The position numbers were made by a program, and so were the translations under genes. The notes below the pieces were generated by a model. That model was not told the origin of the DNA and searched no databases. It saw only the letters and a list, made by a program, of their open reading frames with translations. A stretch of 64,000 nt of DNA from NCBI RefSeq assembly GCF_035474595.1, contig NZ_DATIND010000155.1, positions 62,001 to 126,000 of the forward strand. Reading direction: 5' to 3'. This DNA is from Longimicrobium sp. GTDB taxonomy: Bacteria > Gemmatimonadota > Gemmatimonadetes > Longimicrobiales > Longimicrobiaceae. Within the stretch, counting starts at the first letter, position 1, and every line of letters begins with the position of its first letter. Shown one piece after another: positions 43,746 to 51,606 of the stretch.

Positions 43746-45005
43746 ATGACGCTGTCGACTCTCGAAACCGCATCCCCCGCGCTGGACCTGGAGCGCATCC
43801 GCGCCGACTTCCCGATCCTCGATCAGGAAGTGAACGGCCATCCGCTCGTCTACCTCGACAACGCGGCCAGCACGCAGAAGCCGGCCGCGGTGATCGATGC
43901 CATCGGCCACCTGTACCGCCACGACTACGCCAACGTGCACCGCGGCGTGCACGAGCTGTCGCACCGCGCCACCGAGGCGTACGAGCAGGCGCGCGGGAAG
44001 GTGGCCCGGCTGCTGGGGATCGGGGACGAAGGCGAATTCGTCTGGACGAAGGGGACCACCGAAGGGCTGAACCTCATCGCCTACACCTGGGGGCAGGCCA
44101 ACATCCGGGCGGGCGACGAGATCCTGCTGTCGGTGATGGACCATCACTCCAACCTGGTCCCCTGGCAGCTGCTGGCGCAGAGGACGGGGGCGAAGCTGCG
44201 CTTCCTGGACATCGACGGGGAGGGGCGGCTGGACCTGTCGGCGCTCGACGACCTGCTGACGGAGCGCACGAAGCTCGTCTCCATCGCCCACATCTCCAAC
44301 GCGCTGGGGACCATCAACCCCGTCACCGAGATCGCCGCGAAGGCGCACGCGGTGGGCGCGGTGATGGTGGTGGACGGCGCGCAGTCGGCCCCCCATCTCC
44401 CCGTGGACGTGCCGTCGCTGGGGGCGGACTTCTACGCGTTCAGCGGCCACAAGATGTGCGGGCCCACGGGGAGCGGCGGGCTGTGGGGGCGCCGCGAGGT
44501 GCTGGAAGCCATGCCGCCCTTCCACGGCGGCGGCGACATGATCGACTTCGTGGAGCTGGAAAGCTCGACCTACGCGCCGCTGCCGCTGAAGTTCGAGGCG
44601 GGGACGCCGAACATCGCCGGGGCTGTCGGCCTTGGCGCCGCGGCGGACTACCTGGCGTCCGTCGGCCGCGAGGCGATCCTGGCGCACGAGCGGCACCTGA
44701 TGGCGTACGCGCTGGAGCGCATCGCCGAGGTGCCGGACCTCACCGTGTACGGCCCGCGCGACCCGGCCGCGCGCTCGGGCGTGGTCAGCTTCACGCTGGG
44801 CGACGTGCACCCGCACGACATCGCCACCATCCTGGACGGCGAGGGGATCGCGGTGCGCGCGGGGCACCACTGCTGCCAGCCGCTGATGCGCCGCCTCTGC
44901 GTTCCCGCCACCGCCCGCGCTTCGTTCTACCTCTACTCGGGCACGGACGACGTGGACCGCCTCATCGACGCGCTGCACAAGGCGCGCGCGGTGTTCGGGT
45001 ACTGA
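43746..45005 (+). CDS. sufS: SufS, cysteine desulfurase
   Basis: A PLP enzyme of 419 residues that removes sulfur from cysteine for cluster assembly. The PLP lysine is K236 (SGHKMCGPTG). The persulfide cysteine is C376 in RAGHHCCQPLM; a second cysteine, C377, sits beside it where most SufS proteins have Ala. LDNAASTQKP, NVHRGVHELSHRAT and EFVWTKGTTEGLNLIA confirm the type II desulfurase group. The ATG at 43746 follows a REP pair, and sufU follows 55 bases after the stop. Confidence 0.97.
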   Translation: MTLSTLETASPALDLERIRADFPILDQEVNGHPLVYLDNAASTQKPAAVIDAIGHLYRHDYANVHRGVHELSHRATEAYEQARGKVARLLGIGDEGEFVWTKGTTEGLNLIAYTWGQANIRAGDEILLSVMDHHSNLVPWQLLAQRTGAKLRFLDIDGEGRLDLSALDDLLTERTKLVSIAHISNALGTINPVTEIAAKAHAVGAVMVVDGAQSAPHLPVDVPSLGADFYAFSGHKMCGPTGSGGLWGRREVLEAMPPFHGGGDMIDFVELESSTYAPLPLKFEAGTPNIAGAVGLGAAADYLASVGREAILAHERHLMAYALERIAEVPDLTVYGPRDPAARSGVVSFTLGDVHPHDIATILDGEGIAVRAGHHCCQPLMRRLCVPATARASFYLYSGTDDVDRLIDALHKARAVFGY

Positions 45006-45060
45006 AGCGATTTTCGCCGCGCACGAGCCCGGACGCGCGCGCACCCGATCTGGAGAACGG

Positions 45061-45501
45061 ATGAGCCTTCCGCTGGACGGCATCTACCAGGAGCTGATCC
45101 TCCGCCACTACCGCAGCCCCGCGCACCGCGGCGAGATGGACGCGCCCGACGCGGTGGTGATGATGCGCAACCCCACCTGCGGCGACGACATCGTGCTGCA
45201 GCTGCGGGTGAGCGGCGGGGTGATCGAGGACGTGCGCTTCAAGGGGCAGGGGTGCGCCATCTCGCAGGCCTCGGCGTCGATGATGAGCGGCCTGATCGCG
45301 GGGAAGACCTTCGCCGAGGCCGAGCCGCTGCTGGCGCGCTTCCGCGACATGATCCACGGCGATGCCGAGGCCGCGCGCGACAAGCAGCTGGGCGACCTGC
45401 GCGCGCTGAGCGGCGTCGCCCGCCTCCCGCGGCGGGTGAAGTGCGCCATGCTCCCGTGGGACGCGCTGGAGGAGGCGCGCAAGCAGCTTCCCGAGGTCTG
45501 A
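45061..45501 (+). CDS. sufU: SufU, zinc-dependent sulfur acceptor / scaffold-like protein
   Basis: A protein of 146 residues. Three conserved cysteines are present, C40 (PTCGD), C65 (GCAIS) and C128 (RVKCAMLPW), with D42. The insertion between C65 and C128 (GDLRALSGVARLPRR) is the mark of SufU as opposed to IscU. In Bacillus SufU takes sulfur from SufS and passes it on. GGAG lies five bases before the ATG. It is the last suf gene here; no SufE is present, as expected when SufU is used. Confidence 0.95.
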   Translation: MSLPLDGIYQELILRHYRSPAHRGEMDAPDAVVMMRNPTCGDDIVLQLRVSGGVIEDVRFKGQGCAISQASASMMSGLIAGKTFAEAEPLLARFRDMIHGDAEAARDKQLGDLRALSGVARLPRRVKCAMLPWDALEEARKQLPEV

Positions 45502-45514
45502 GCCGCATCTCCAT

Positions 45515-45716
45515 CCGGGAATGGAATTCCCGGCCAACCAAAGCACAAAGTCCCTGCGGGACTGCCGCCAGGCATTCGGGCATCACCCCGACACTGGCGC
45601 AGATGGCCGCGGGAGGGTGGGCTGGACAGGCAGAATGCCCTCTCCCGGCACTCGGACGCAGCCGGGCAGTCCCGCAGGGACTTCGTGCGGTTGTTGCCCC
45701 GGATTTCAATCCGGGG
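45515..45716. repeat. REP-like element class B, inverted pair 2
   Basis: Left cap CCGGGAATGGAATTCCCGG, then CAAAGCACAAAGTCCCTGCG. The reverse right unit ends with cap CCCCGGATTTCAATCCGGGG. The left copy lacks the intact GGCAACAA box (GGCCAACC). The remainder of 45502-45871 contains no gene. Confidence 0.88.
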
Positions 45717-45871
45717 ATGCAGGGGACGGGCAAACGACATCCGGCGCCACCCTCCCGCGGGGGCGCCGGTTTGCTTATCTTCTTCCCTCCCTGCCGTTTC
45801 GGTTCGTCTCCACGTCCGTTCCCCATCCCCCACCACGCGCGAGCCGGCGTCGCGCATCCCCCGGAGTTCCC

Positions 45872-46990
45872 ATGCCGCAGAACAACCAGATGAAGATGGT
45901 GATGGGCACCGCCGCGGTCGCGGTGCTGTGCCTGCTCGGGCTCGTCACCCTGCTGATGATTGGCGCCATGAACACCGGCCTTCCCGGGCTGGTGGTGGGG
46001 ATGATCATGGCGGTGCTCCCGGTGCCGCTGTACGTGGCGCTGGCGCTCTGGGTGGACCGCTACGAGAAGGAGCCCAGGTGGATGCTGGCGGCCGCCTTCC
46101 TGTGGGGCGCCACGGGGGCGGTGTTCTTCGCCTTCATCTTCAACTCCATCGCCGCCGCCATCTTCGGCACGGTGGGCGGCCGGGGCGCGGCGGAGATCGG
46201 CGGGAGCGTGCTCTCGGCGCCGCTGGTGGAGGAGCTGGCCAAGGGCGTGGCGCTCTTCACCTTCTTCTTCTGGAAGAAGGACGAGTTCGACGACGTGATC
46301 GACGGGGTGATCTACGCCGCCATGGTGGGGCTGGGCTTCGCGATGACCGAGAACGTGTCCTACTACGGGCAGGCGCTGCAGGGCGGCGGGCTGAGCGGCA
46401 CCTTCTTCGTGCGTGGCGTGCTGGCGCCCTTCTCGCACCCGCTGTTCACCGCGATGACCGGCATCGGGCTGGGGCTCTCGCGCGAGACGCTGCGCAAGGG
46501 GCTGAAGAGCGCGGCGCCGCTCCTGGGCCTGTCGACGGCCATGTTCCTGCACGCGACCTGGAACCTGTCGGCCTCGTTCGGCGCGGCGTTCCTGGTGGCG
46601 TACCTGTTCATCATGGTGCCGGCGTTCTTCGGGCTGGTGGGGGTGGTGCTGTACGCGCAGGCCCGCGAGCGCAAGATCATCCGCGCCAACCTGATCCCCT
46701 ACGTGCAGACCGGCCACGTGTCGCCCGGCGAGCTGGAGGTGCTGTGCCGCTTCGGCGGGCGCACGAAGACGCTGATGGCCGCGATGAGCGCCGCGGGATG
46801 GGCCGGATTGCGGCGCGAGGCGCGCTTCCACCAGGCGGCCAGCGAGCTGGCGTTCCACCGCTGGCGCACCGAGCGCGGCATCAGCAAGGGCGTGCAGGAG
46901 TACACGGTCCGCGAGGCCGAGTACCTGCGGGTGATCGCCGAGTGCCGCATGCAGCCGGTCGCGCGCTTCGGCGGCTACGCGGGCGCGTAA
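45872..46990 (+). CDS. PrsW-family intramembrane metalloprotease
   Basis: A protein of 372 residues with about eight helices in the first 260. The family motifs are EELAKG (E-E-x2-K, residues about 120), FAMTENVSYY (F-x3-E-N) and the late H-x-x-x-N (LHATWN), all in membrane helices. PrsW cleaves membrane anti-sigma factors in Bacillus; other members have unknown targets. The C-terminal 110 residues are a soluble extension (GELEVLCRFGGRTKTLMAAM). An unlinked ECF sigma gene lies at 32599. GGAG precedes the ATG at 45872. Confidence 0.88.
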   Translation: MPQNNQMKMVMGTAAVAVLCLLGLVTLLMIGAMNTGLPGLVVGMIMAVLPVPLYVALALWVDRYEKEPRWMLAAAFLWGATGAVFFAFIFNSIAAAIFGTVGGRGAAEIGGSVLSAPLVEELAKGVALFTFFFWKKDEFDDVIDGVIYAAMVGLGFAMTENVSYYGQALQGGGLSGTFFVRGVLAPFSHPLFTAMTGIGLGLSRETLRKGLKSAAPLLGLSTAMFLHATWNLSASFGAAFLVAYLFIMVPAFFGLVGVVLYAQARERKIIRANLIPYVQTGHVSPGELEVLCRFGGRTKTLMAAMSAAGWAGLRREARFHQAASELAFHRWRTERGISKGVQEYTVREAEYLRVIAECRMQPVARFGGYAGA

Positions 46991-47011
46991 GCCAGGCGAG
47001 CGCAGGGAGAT

Positions 47012-47055
47012 GACGAAGGGCCGGCGCTCGAGCGAGCGCCGGCCCTTCGTCTATC
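47012..47055 (+). terminator. Terminator after the PrsW gene
   Basis: GACGAAGGGCCGGCGCTCG pairs with its complement at 47033-47051 around a very short loop, 22 bases after the stop. Confidence 0.75.
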
Positions 47056-47076
47056 GGTGCGAGAGCATCCCCTGCA

Positions 47077-47275
47077 TCCCCGGATTGGAAATCCGGGGCA
47101 ACAACTGCACAAAGTCCCTGCGGGACTGCTCGGCCGGATCCGGGTGCGGGAGAGGCATCCCCCCCGCCGCTCCCCTCCCGGCCTTCCTGCGCCAGTGTCG
47201 GTGTGGTGCCCGGATGGCTTGGCAGCAGTCCCGCAGGGACTTTGTGCTGTTGTAGCCCGGGAATTCCATTCCCGG
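47077..47275. repeat. REP-like element class B, inverted pair 3
   Basis: Left unit: cap CCCCGGATTGGAAATCCGGG, then GGCAACAACTGCACAAAGTC and hairpin GTCCCTGCGGGAC. The right unit is reversed with cap CCGGGAATTCCATTCCCGG. The flanking genes converge on it. Confidence 0.88.
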
Positions 47276-47338
47276 AAAAAGGGCAGCGGAGATGCCTCCC
47301 CGCTGCCCTGCTCCCGTCTGGTGATTTTTTCGCCGGTG

Positions 47339-48112
47339 CTACGGCCGGGCCGGCGTGTCGTCGTTGCCGCGGCGGGTCCAGATGACCACCAGGCCGCAGG
47401 TGGAGCGCTGGCCCATCCACCGGCCGGGGATCTCGCTGGGGCCGCGGTACACCTCGATGCCGGCGATGTCCTGCGGCTTCACCATGGTGTCCATGTCCTG
47501 CTGGTCCACCGCCATGTTGTCCACCATCACCCGCGGGCTGCAGTTGTCGCCGCCGCGGGTGATCACCAGGTTGTAGTGCGAGCCGCCGGCGGGAACCAGC
47601 CCCACCCCCGGCACCCCGCGGAACACCTCGCTCGTCTCCAGCGGCGCCTTCTGCTGGATCTCGTACTGCGTCAGGAACTTCCCGAAGCCGATCCGCTCGC
47701 GGTCGTAGAAGCCCTCCTGGTCCAGCTGGCGCGAGTGCGGCGGCTGGGTCTTGGCCGTCACCGTCAGCGGCGCCAGCTCCACGTCGCCGGTGCTGAGCTT
47801 GATCTCCACCTGCACCGTCTGCCGCTCCTCCACCCGCACCGAGTCGGAGGTGGTGGTGCGGTAGCCGATGCGCTGCGTGCGGATGCGGTACGCGCCGGCC
47901 TCGCGGAACTCGAACACGAAGAAGCCGTCGCGGTCGGTGCGGCCGCGGTTCACGGTGCGCCCGGCATCGTTCAGCGCCTCCACGATGGCGTCCTTCACCG
48001 GCTCGTTGGTGGCGCGGTCCATCACCCGCCCCCCCATGATCTGCGCGGAGAGCGGAGCGGCAAGGAGGAGCGCGGCCAGCGCCAGCGTCCGGGTGGACCA
48101 GTTCGGCTTCAT
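47339..48112 (-). CDS. CarboxypepD_reg and TonB plug-domain protein lacking the barrel
   Basis: A protein of 257 residues. It has a signal peptide (LALAALLLAAPLSAQ), then residues about 25-110 form a carboxypeptidase-regulatory-like Ig fold (IMGGRVMDRATNEPVKDAIVEALNDAG; GFFVFEFREAGAYRIRTQRIGY). Residues about 150-250 resemble the TonB receptor plug (VFRGVPGVGLV, SPRVMVDNMAVD, DIAGIEVYRGPSEIPGRW). A full receptor would continue for about 500 more residues of beta-barrel, but the stop follows directly. Such plug-only proteins recur in this kind of genome, so this is probably not a pseudogene. Confidence 0.82.
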   Translation of the reverse strand: MKPNWSTRTLALAALLLAAPLSAQIMGGRVMDRATNEPVKDAIVEALNDAGRTVNRGRTDRDGFFVFEFREAGAYRIRTQRIGYRTTTSDSVRVEERQTVQVEIKLSTGDVELAPLTVTAKTQPPHSRQLDQEGFYDRERIGFGKFLTQYEIQQKAPLETSEVFRGVPGVGLVPAGGSHYNLVITRGGDNCSPRVMVDNMAVDQQDMDTMVKPQDIAGIEVYRGPSEIPGRWMGQRSTCGLVVIWTRRGNDDTPARP

Positions 48113-48298
48113 ACGTCCCACGGGTTCGGGCAGGGAGATGGAGATCCCGGAAAGATGCGCGCAACGATCGGCGCGCGGCGGCATGCTGGATCGGTGCGCC
48201 TTCGTACGTCCGGGCGGCGCCCCGGGTTCCCGCGTGCGGGGATGGAGGAAAGATGACGGAGATGGATCGCCAGCGGTAGGCGCGGCCGCCCGAACGTG

Positions 48299-49225
48299 TC
48301 ACCGCGCGCCGGTGACGTGCCGCCACACCGCCGCCGAGATCTCGCGCCCCACCGGCGCCGCGGATGCCGGGGTGGCGAAGCCGTGCGTCATCACCACCAG
48401 CACGTACGGCGCGCGGCCGGGGGGATACACGATCGCCGCGTCGTGGGCGATGCGCGTGATCGAACCGGTCTTGTTCGCGGTGCGCGTTCCCGGCGGCACC
48501 CCGGCGGGAATCATCTCCGTGAACTCCTGCCGCCCCAGGATCTCCGCCATCTCCCGGCTTGCCGCGGGCGACGCGGCGCGGCCGTCCGCCACCGCCGCCA
48601 TCACCCGCATCAGCGCGTGGGCGCTGGTGGTGTTGTTCATCCCCGCGCGGAAGGCGGGCCCGTCCTCCACGCCGCGCAGCACGCGCATCTCCCCCGCGCC
48701 TATGGATTCCATCGTCCGCGCGATGCGGCGCGGGTCCGCCAGGTCGATCAGCAGGTTCGTCGCCAGGTTGCTGGAGCGGGTGATCATCAGCTCGATCAGC
48801 GCGCGGACGGGGAGCCGCCGGCCGATGCGCGCGTACAGCGTGCTGTCGCTGTCGTCCGCCGGGTCCAGCGCGTACGTGCTCCCGTCGGCGATGCTGCGGA
48901 ACTGGTTGCGCACCATCACCGAATCGCCCAGCGAGAGCTCGCCCGCGTCGGCGCGGCGGAAGAGCTCCAGCATCACCGGCACCTTCATGGTGCTGGCGGC
49001 GTGCAGCGGGCGGTGCGCCTCCACCAGCAGCGAATCGCCCGTGCGCAGGTCCAGGAAGGCGACCGACACCTCCGCGGTGTCGCCCGCGTGCCGGCGGATG
49101 ATCTCGCGCACCTCGCCCTCCAGCCCCGCCATCCGCGGCGGCGGCGTGAAGACGGGCGGCGGAGCGCACGCGCCCTGCAGCAGCATCGCGCACGGAACGG
49201 CCACCCTCGCGGCGAATCGGAGCAT
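48299..49225 (-). CDS. Class A beta-lactamase-like serine hydrolase, lipoprotein
   Basis: A protein of 308 residues. The N-terminus MLRFAARVAVPCAMLLQGAC ends in a lipobox, so it is lipid-anchored. The catalytic set is S78-x-x-K81 (STMK), the SDN-equivalent RSSN and KTGS. EDGPAFRAGMNNTTSAHAL is the omega-loop region. It fits class A penicillin-hydrolysing enzymes, and the DD-peptidase alternative is less likely given the KTG plus omega-loop context. Whether it confers resistance cannot be told from sequence. The ATG at 49225 is the only one giving a signal peptide. Confidence 0.88.
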   Translation of the reverse strand: MLRFAARVAVPCAMLLQGACAPPPVFTPPPRMAGLEGEVREIIRRHAGDTAEVSVAFLDLRTGDSLLVEAHRPLHAASTMKVPVMLELFRRADAGELSLGDSVMVRNQFRSIADGSTYALDPADDSDSTLYARIGRRLPVRALIELMITRSSNLATNLLIDLADPRRIARTMESIGAGEMRVLRGVEDGPAFRAGMNNTTSAHALMRVMAAVADGRAASPAASREMAEILGRQEFTEMIPAGVPPGTRTANKTGSITRIAHDAAIVYPPGRAPYVLVVMTHGFATPASAAPVGREISAAVWRHVTGAR

Positions 49226-49353
49226 CGGCAGATCGAGCGGGTGGGAGATGGAGATCGGAAGGGAGATTGTACCGCGGCGGCGGGGATGCCGAAAGCGTGG
49301 GGGCGGGGGATGCGGACGGGGAAGAGAGTGAATAGAAGCTCGGGCCGTCCCGC

Positions 49354-49412
49354 TCACCGGCGACTGAAGTCGCAGCAACAACTACGGGAAGCCTCGCAAA
49401 CTGCGCGAGGCT
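49354..49412 (-). repeat. Dispersed repeat class A, copy 3 (reverse)
   Basis: The reverse complement of the element at 8694, complete. It lies upstream of the beta-lactamase gene. The rest of 49226-49576 contains the terminator below and no gene. Confidence 0.85.
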
Positions 49413-49513
49413 GGTTCGGCTCGGCAGCCGGTGCCCGCTCTCGGAGGACGGCTCCCTTTCATCCCATCGTGGTCTCGCGAAGCGGTGTTCGACTCCGCTG
49501 GACGATCCGCCGA

Positions 49514-49549
49514 AACGAAAGAGCCCCTCCGCTGGATGCGGAGGGGCTC
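49514..49549 (-). terminator. Terminator of the secreted protein gene at 49577
   Basis: On the minus strand GAGCCCCTCCGC pairs with GCGGAGGGGCTC, followed by TTTCGTTTCG. Confidence 0.8.
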
Positions 49550-49576
49550 CCGTTCGTTCTGCGTGCGCGCGACGGC

Positions 49577-50023
49577 TTACTTGCCGAAGACGCCCAGGCC
49601 GTAGCGGCAGGGCTCGGCCGAGCAGTGCGCCATGGTCACCTTCACGCGGTAGTTGCCGGAGCGGCGGGCGTTGGCGGCCACGATGGGAAAGTCGTCCAGC
49701 TCCAGGTCGTCGTCCAGCTGGTTGCCGTTCGGATCGTACAGCACCAGGTCCAGGTCCGAGCAGTCGGTGTCGCAGGCGCCCATGATCTGGTAGGCGGTGC
49801 CGATGTCCAGGGGAATCGACACCATCTCGCTGTCGCCGTTGCCCAGCGAGCCGGTGAAGATCCGGTGCGTCATGGAGTAGCCACGGCTCTCGTATTCGCG
49901 GCCGGCCTGCTGCAGCATGCGGCGCACCTGCGTGGTCCACTCGTCCTGCTGCCGGGGAGCGGCGGCGGTGGTGGAAACGAACAGGCCGGCAACGGCAGTC
50001 AGGGCAAGAACGATGCGCTTCAT
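49577..50023 (-). CDS. Secreted PPC-like domain protein
   Basis: A protein of 148 residues with a clear signal peptide (VLALTAVAGLFVSTTAAA). The mature part resembles bacterial pre-peptidase C-terminal-type beta-sandwiches: YQIMGACDTDCSDLDLVLYDPNGNQLDDD and RSGNYRVKVTMAHC. An acidic loop (DDDLELDD) may bind Ca2+. There are four cysteines, likely two disulfides. Such domains usually sit on secreted proteases; here it stands alone. AGGAG precedes the ATG. The target is unknown. Confidence 0.7.
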   Translation of the reverse strand: MKRIVLALTAVAGLFVSTTAAAPRQQDEWTTQVRRMLQQAGREYESRGYSMTHRIFTGSLGNGDSEMVSIPLDIGTAYQIMGACDTDCSDLDLVLYDPNGNQLDDDLELDDFPIVAANARRSGNYRVKVTMAHCSAEPCRYGLGVFGK

Positions 50024-50317
50024 CGGGGGGTCTCCTGCTTCTTGTGGGGGGCAGATGCGGCCGCGGAGAGCGGCTTCGGAAGGACGGGAAACGTCGGCCG
50101 GTGGGTGCCAACGAGCATGCGGCTACACAACTTGCATTCGAAACACCTGCATGTCAACTGCTCCGTGGAGATGAAGCAGATGTTTGCCCGCATGCGTCAT
50201 TCTGCTACCGCCGTGGCACGGCCGGTCTTACGACCTGCGTCCGTACGGGAGCGGCCGTCGCGAGGTTTCGATCGTCCTCTCCCGCCATCGCGGGAATACG
50301 CTCCCGGACGGAACGCA

Positions 50318-51385
50318 TCACCCCGCGTTGCGCGTGGCCTCGCTGCGGGCGGGGCGGAAGGTGGCGTCGCGGTTCAGCCCCATCTCCTGCTGCTCCGCGG
50401 GCGACGAGCCGGCGGGCGGGCGGCCCAGGCTCATCCGCACCTCACGCCACTTCAGCTTCAGGTCGTCCAGGTGGTGCGACGGCGGCTGGTAGCCGAACGC
50501 GCGCCACCTCCCCGGCCGCACCTTTCCCTTCGCGTGGACGAAGGCGGCGAAGTCGTCCGTCCACGCCTCGAACGCGGCCATCACCTCCGGCTCGCGCACC
50601 ATGTCCTCGGCCTGGTTGTCGGAGTACTTCTTCCCGTTCCCGAACTCCTCGTAGCGCCAGAGCGCGTCGGGCACCTCCACGCCGCCGTAGCGGCACTGCC
50701 ACACCAGCGGCGCGTAGGCGTCGCGCCCGTGCTCGAACGGTTCCGCCCCGGGGTCGAAGTACTCCGGGTGGCGCAGGATCTTCGGGCGGCCGCTCCCGTC
50801 CAGCTCGTCGCCGCCGCCGTCTCCGTAGCAGAAGAAGGCGGCGGTGCGGCCCTCCAGGTGGTTCACCGACAACTCGGCCCATTCGGGCGAATGCTCCAGC
50901 GCCATCGCGCGCTCGGGGTCCTTGTGCCCGATCAGCTCCTCGCGCGGGTTGCCGCCATTCATGCACACCAGCCGGTCGAACATCGCCTTCAGGTTGGTCG
51001 ACGGCGCGTACCAGTTCACCGGGCCGATGACGGCCCACGCATCGGCCAGGTCCAGGCGGGCGTAGAGGTCCAGGTCCCACATCAGGTCGGGCTCGGCGCT
51101 GTCGCCCTTCTCATAGCAGTTGCACGGCCACACGCACAGCGCCATCGAGGTGCTGACGCAGGCGTTGCACGCCTGGATCCGCGCGCGCCCGTAGACGTTG
51201 CCCAGGTCCTCGACGTCGATCTCCCACTCGCCGGGCAGCCGGTCCGCCATGCGCAGCATGAGCGTGCGCGCCTTGGAATCCACGCCCGGGCAGTTGTACT
51301 GGCGCCGCTGCGACCCCGCGATCAGCAGCACCCGGAAGGGCCGCTCCCCGGGCGGGAGGTTTCCGTTCGCGTCGTCGGGCTTCAT
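50318..51385 (-). CDS. NAD(P)H-dependent FMN reductase/flavodoxin-fold protein
   Basis: A protein of 355 residues, twice the usual flavodoxin-fold length. The N-terminal core has FRVLLIAGSQRRQYNCPGVDSKARTL, where GS-x-R...S is the FMN phosphate loop of this family, IDVEDL and AWAVIGPVNWYAPSTNLKAMFDRLV, the conserved flavin-side loop. Between them is an unusual Cys cluster (CNACVSTSMALCVWPCNC), which could bind a metal or a cluster. The C-terminal 150 residues have no family I know. Start ATG at 51385 follows a heptad array. It is divergent from deoC. Confidence 0.78.
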   Translation of the reverse strand: MKPDDANGNLPPGERPFRVLLIAGSQRRQYNCPGVDSKARTLMLRMADRLPGEWEIDVEDLGNVYGRARIQACNACVSTSMALCVWPCNCYEKGDSAEPDLMWDLDLYARLDLADAWAVIGPVNWYAPSTNLKAMFDRLVCMNGGNPREELIGHKDPERAMALEHSPEWAELSVNHLEGRTAAFFCYGDGGGDELDGSGRPKILRHPEYFDPGAEPFEHGRDAYAPLVWQCRYGGVEVPDALWRYEEFGNGKKYSDNQAEDMVREPEVMAAFEAWTDDFAAFVHAKGKVRPGRWRAFGYQPPSHHLDDLKLKWREVRMSLGRPPAGSSPAEQQEMGLNRDATFRPARSEATRNAG

Positions 51386-51390
51386 CCGTC

Positions 51391-51470
51391 GAGGGAGTGC
51401 GAGAGTACGAAAGTACGAGAGCACGATGGGGAAAGCGCGGCAGTGCGGGAGTGCGGAAGCGCGCTGGCAT
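51391..51470 (-). repeat. Heptad-repeat leader (class E) upstream of the FMN reductase gene
   Basis: Units of GAGTGCG, GAGTACG, AAGTACG and GAGCACG with a 7-base period end within ten bases of the start codon at 51385; a second cluster (GCAGTGCGGGAGTGCGGAAG) follows. Confidence 0.8.
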
Positions 51471-51606
51471 CTTCCGTGATCTCGATACTTCCGCCGTGAC
51501 CCTTTCTCCGGCGCGCTCCGCGTTCAAGATGGCGTGGGGCCGCGGATGGGCATATCTTGTTCCGCCCGCGCGCGAGGCGCGGCGGAACACGAAGGCAGGA
51601 ACTACG

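Noticed and set aside
47339-48112. Pseudogene call for the plug-only protein
   Set aside because: The signal peptide, two domains and a clean stop are intact and no barrel remnant follows.
46881-50111. A 1076-codon open frame on the minus strand spanning several genes
   Set aside because: It crosses the ends of well-supported genes in another frame and a REP pair; the translation is Arg/Pro/Ala-rich without any motif.
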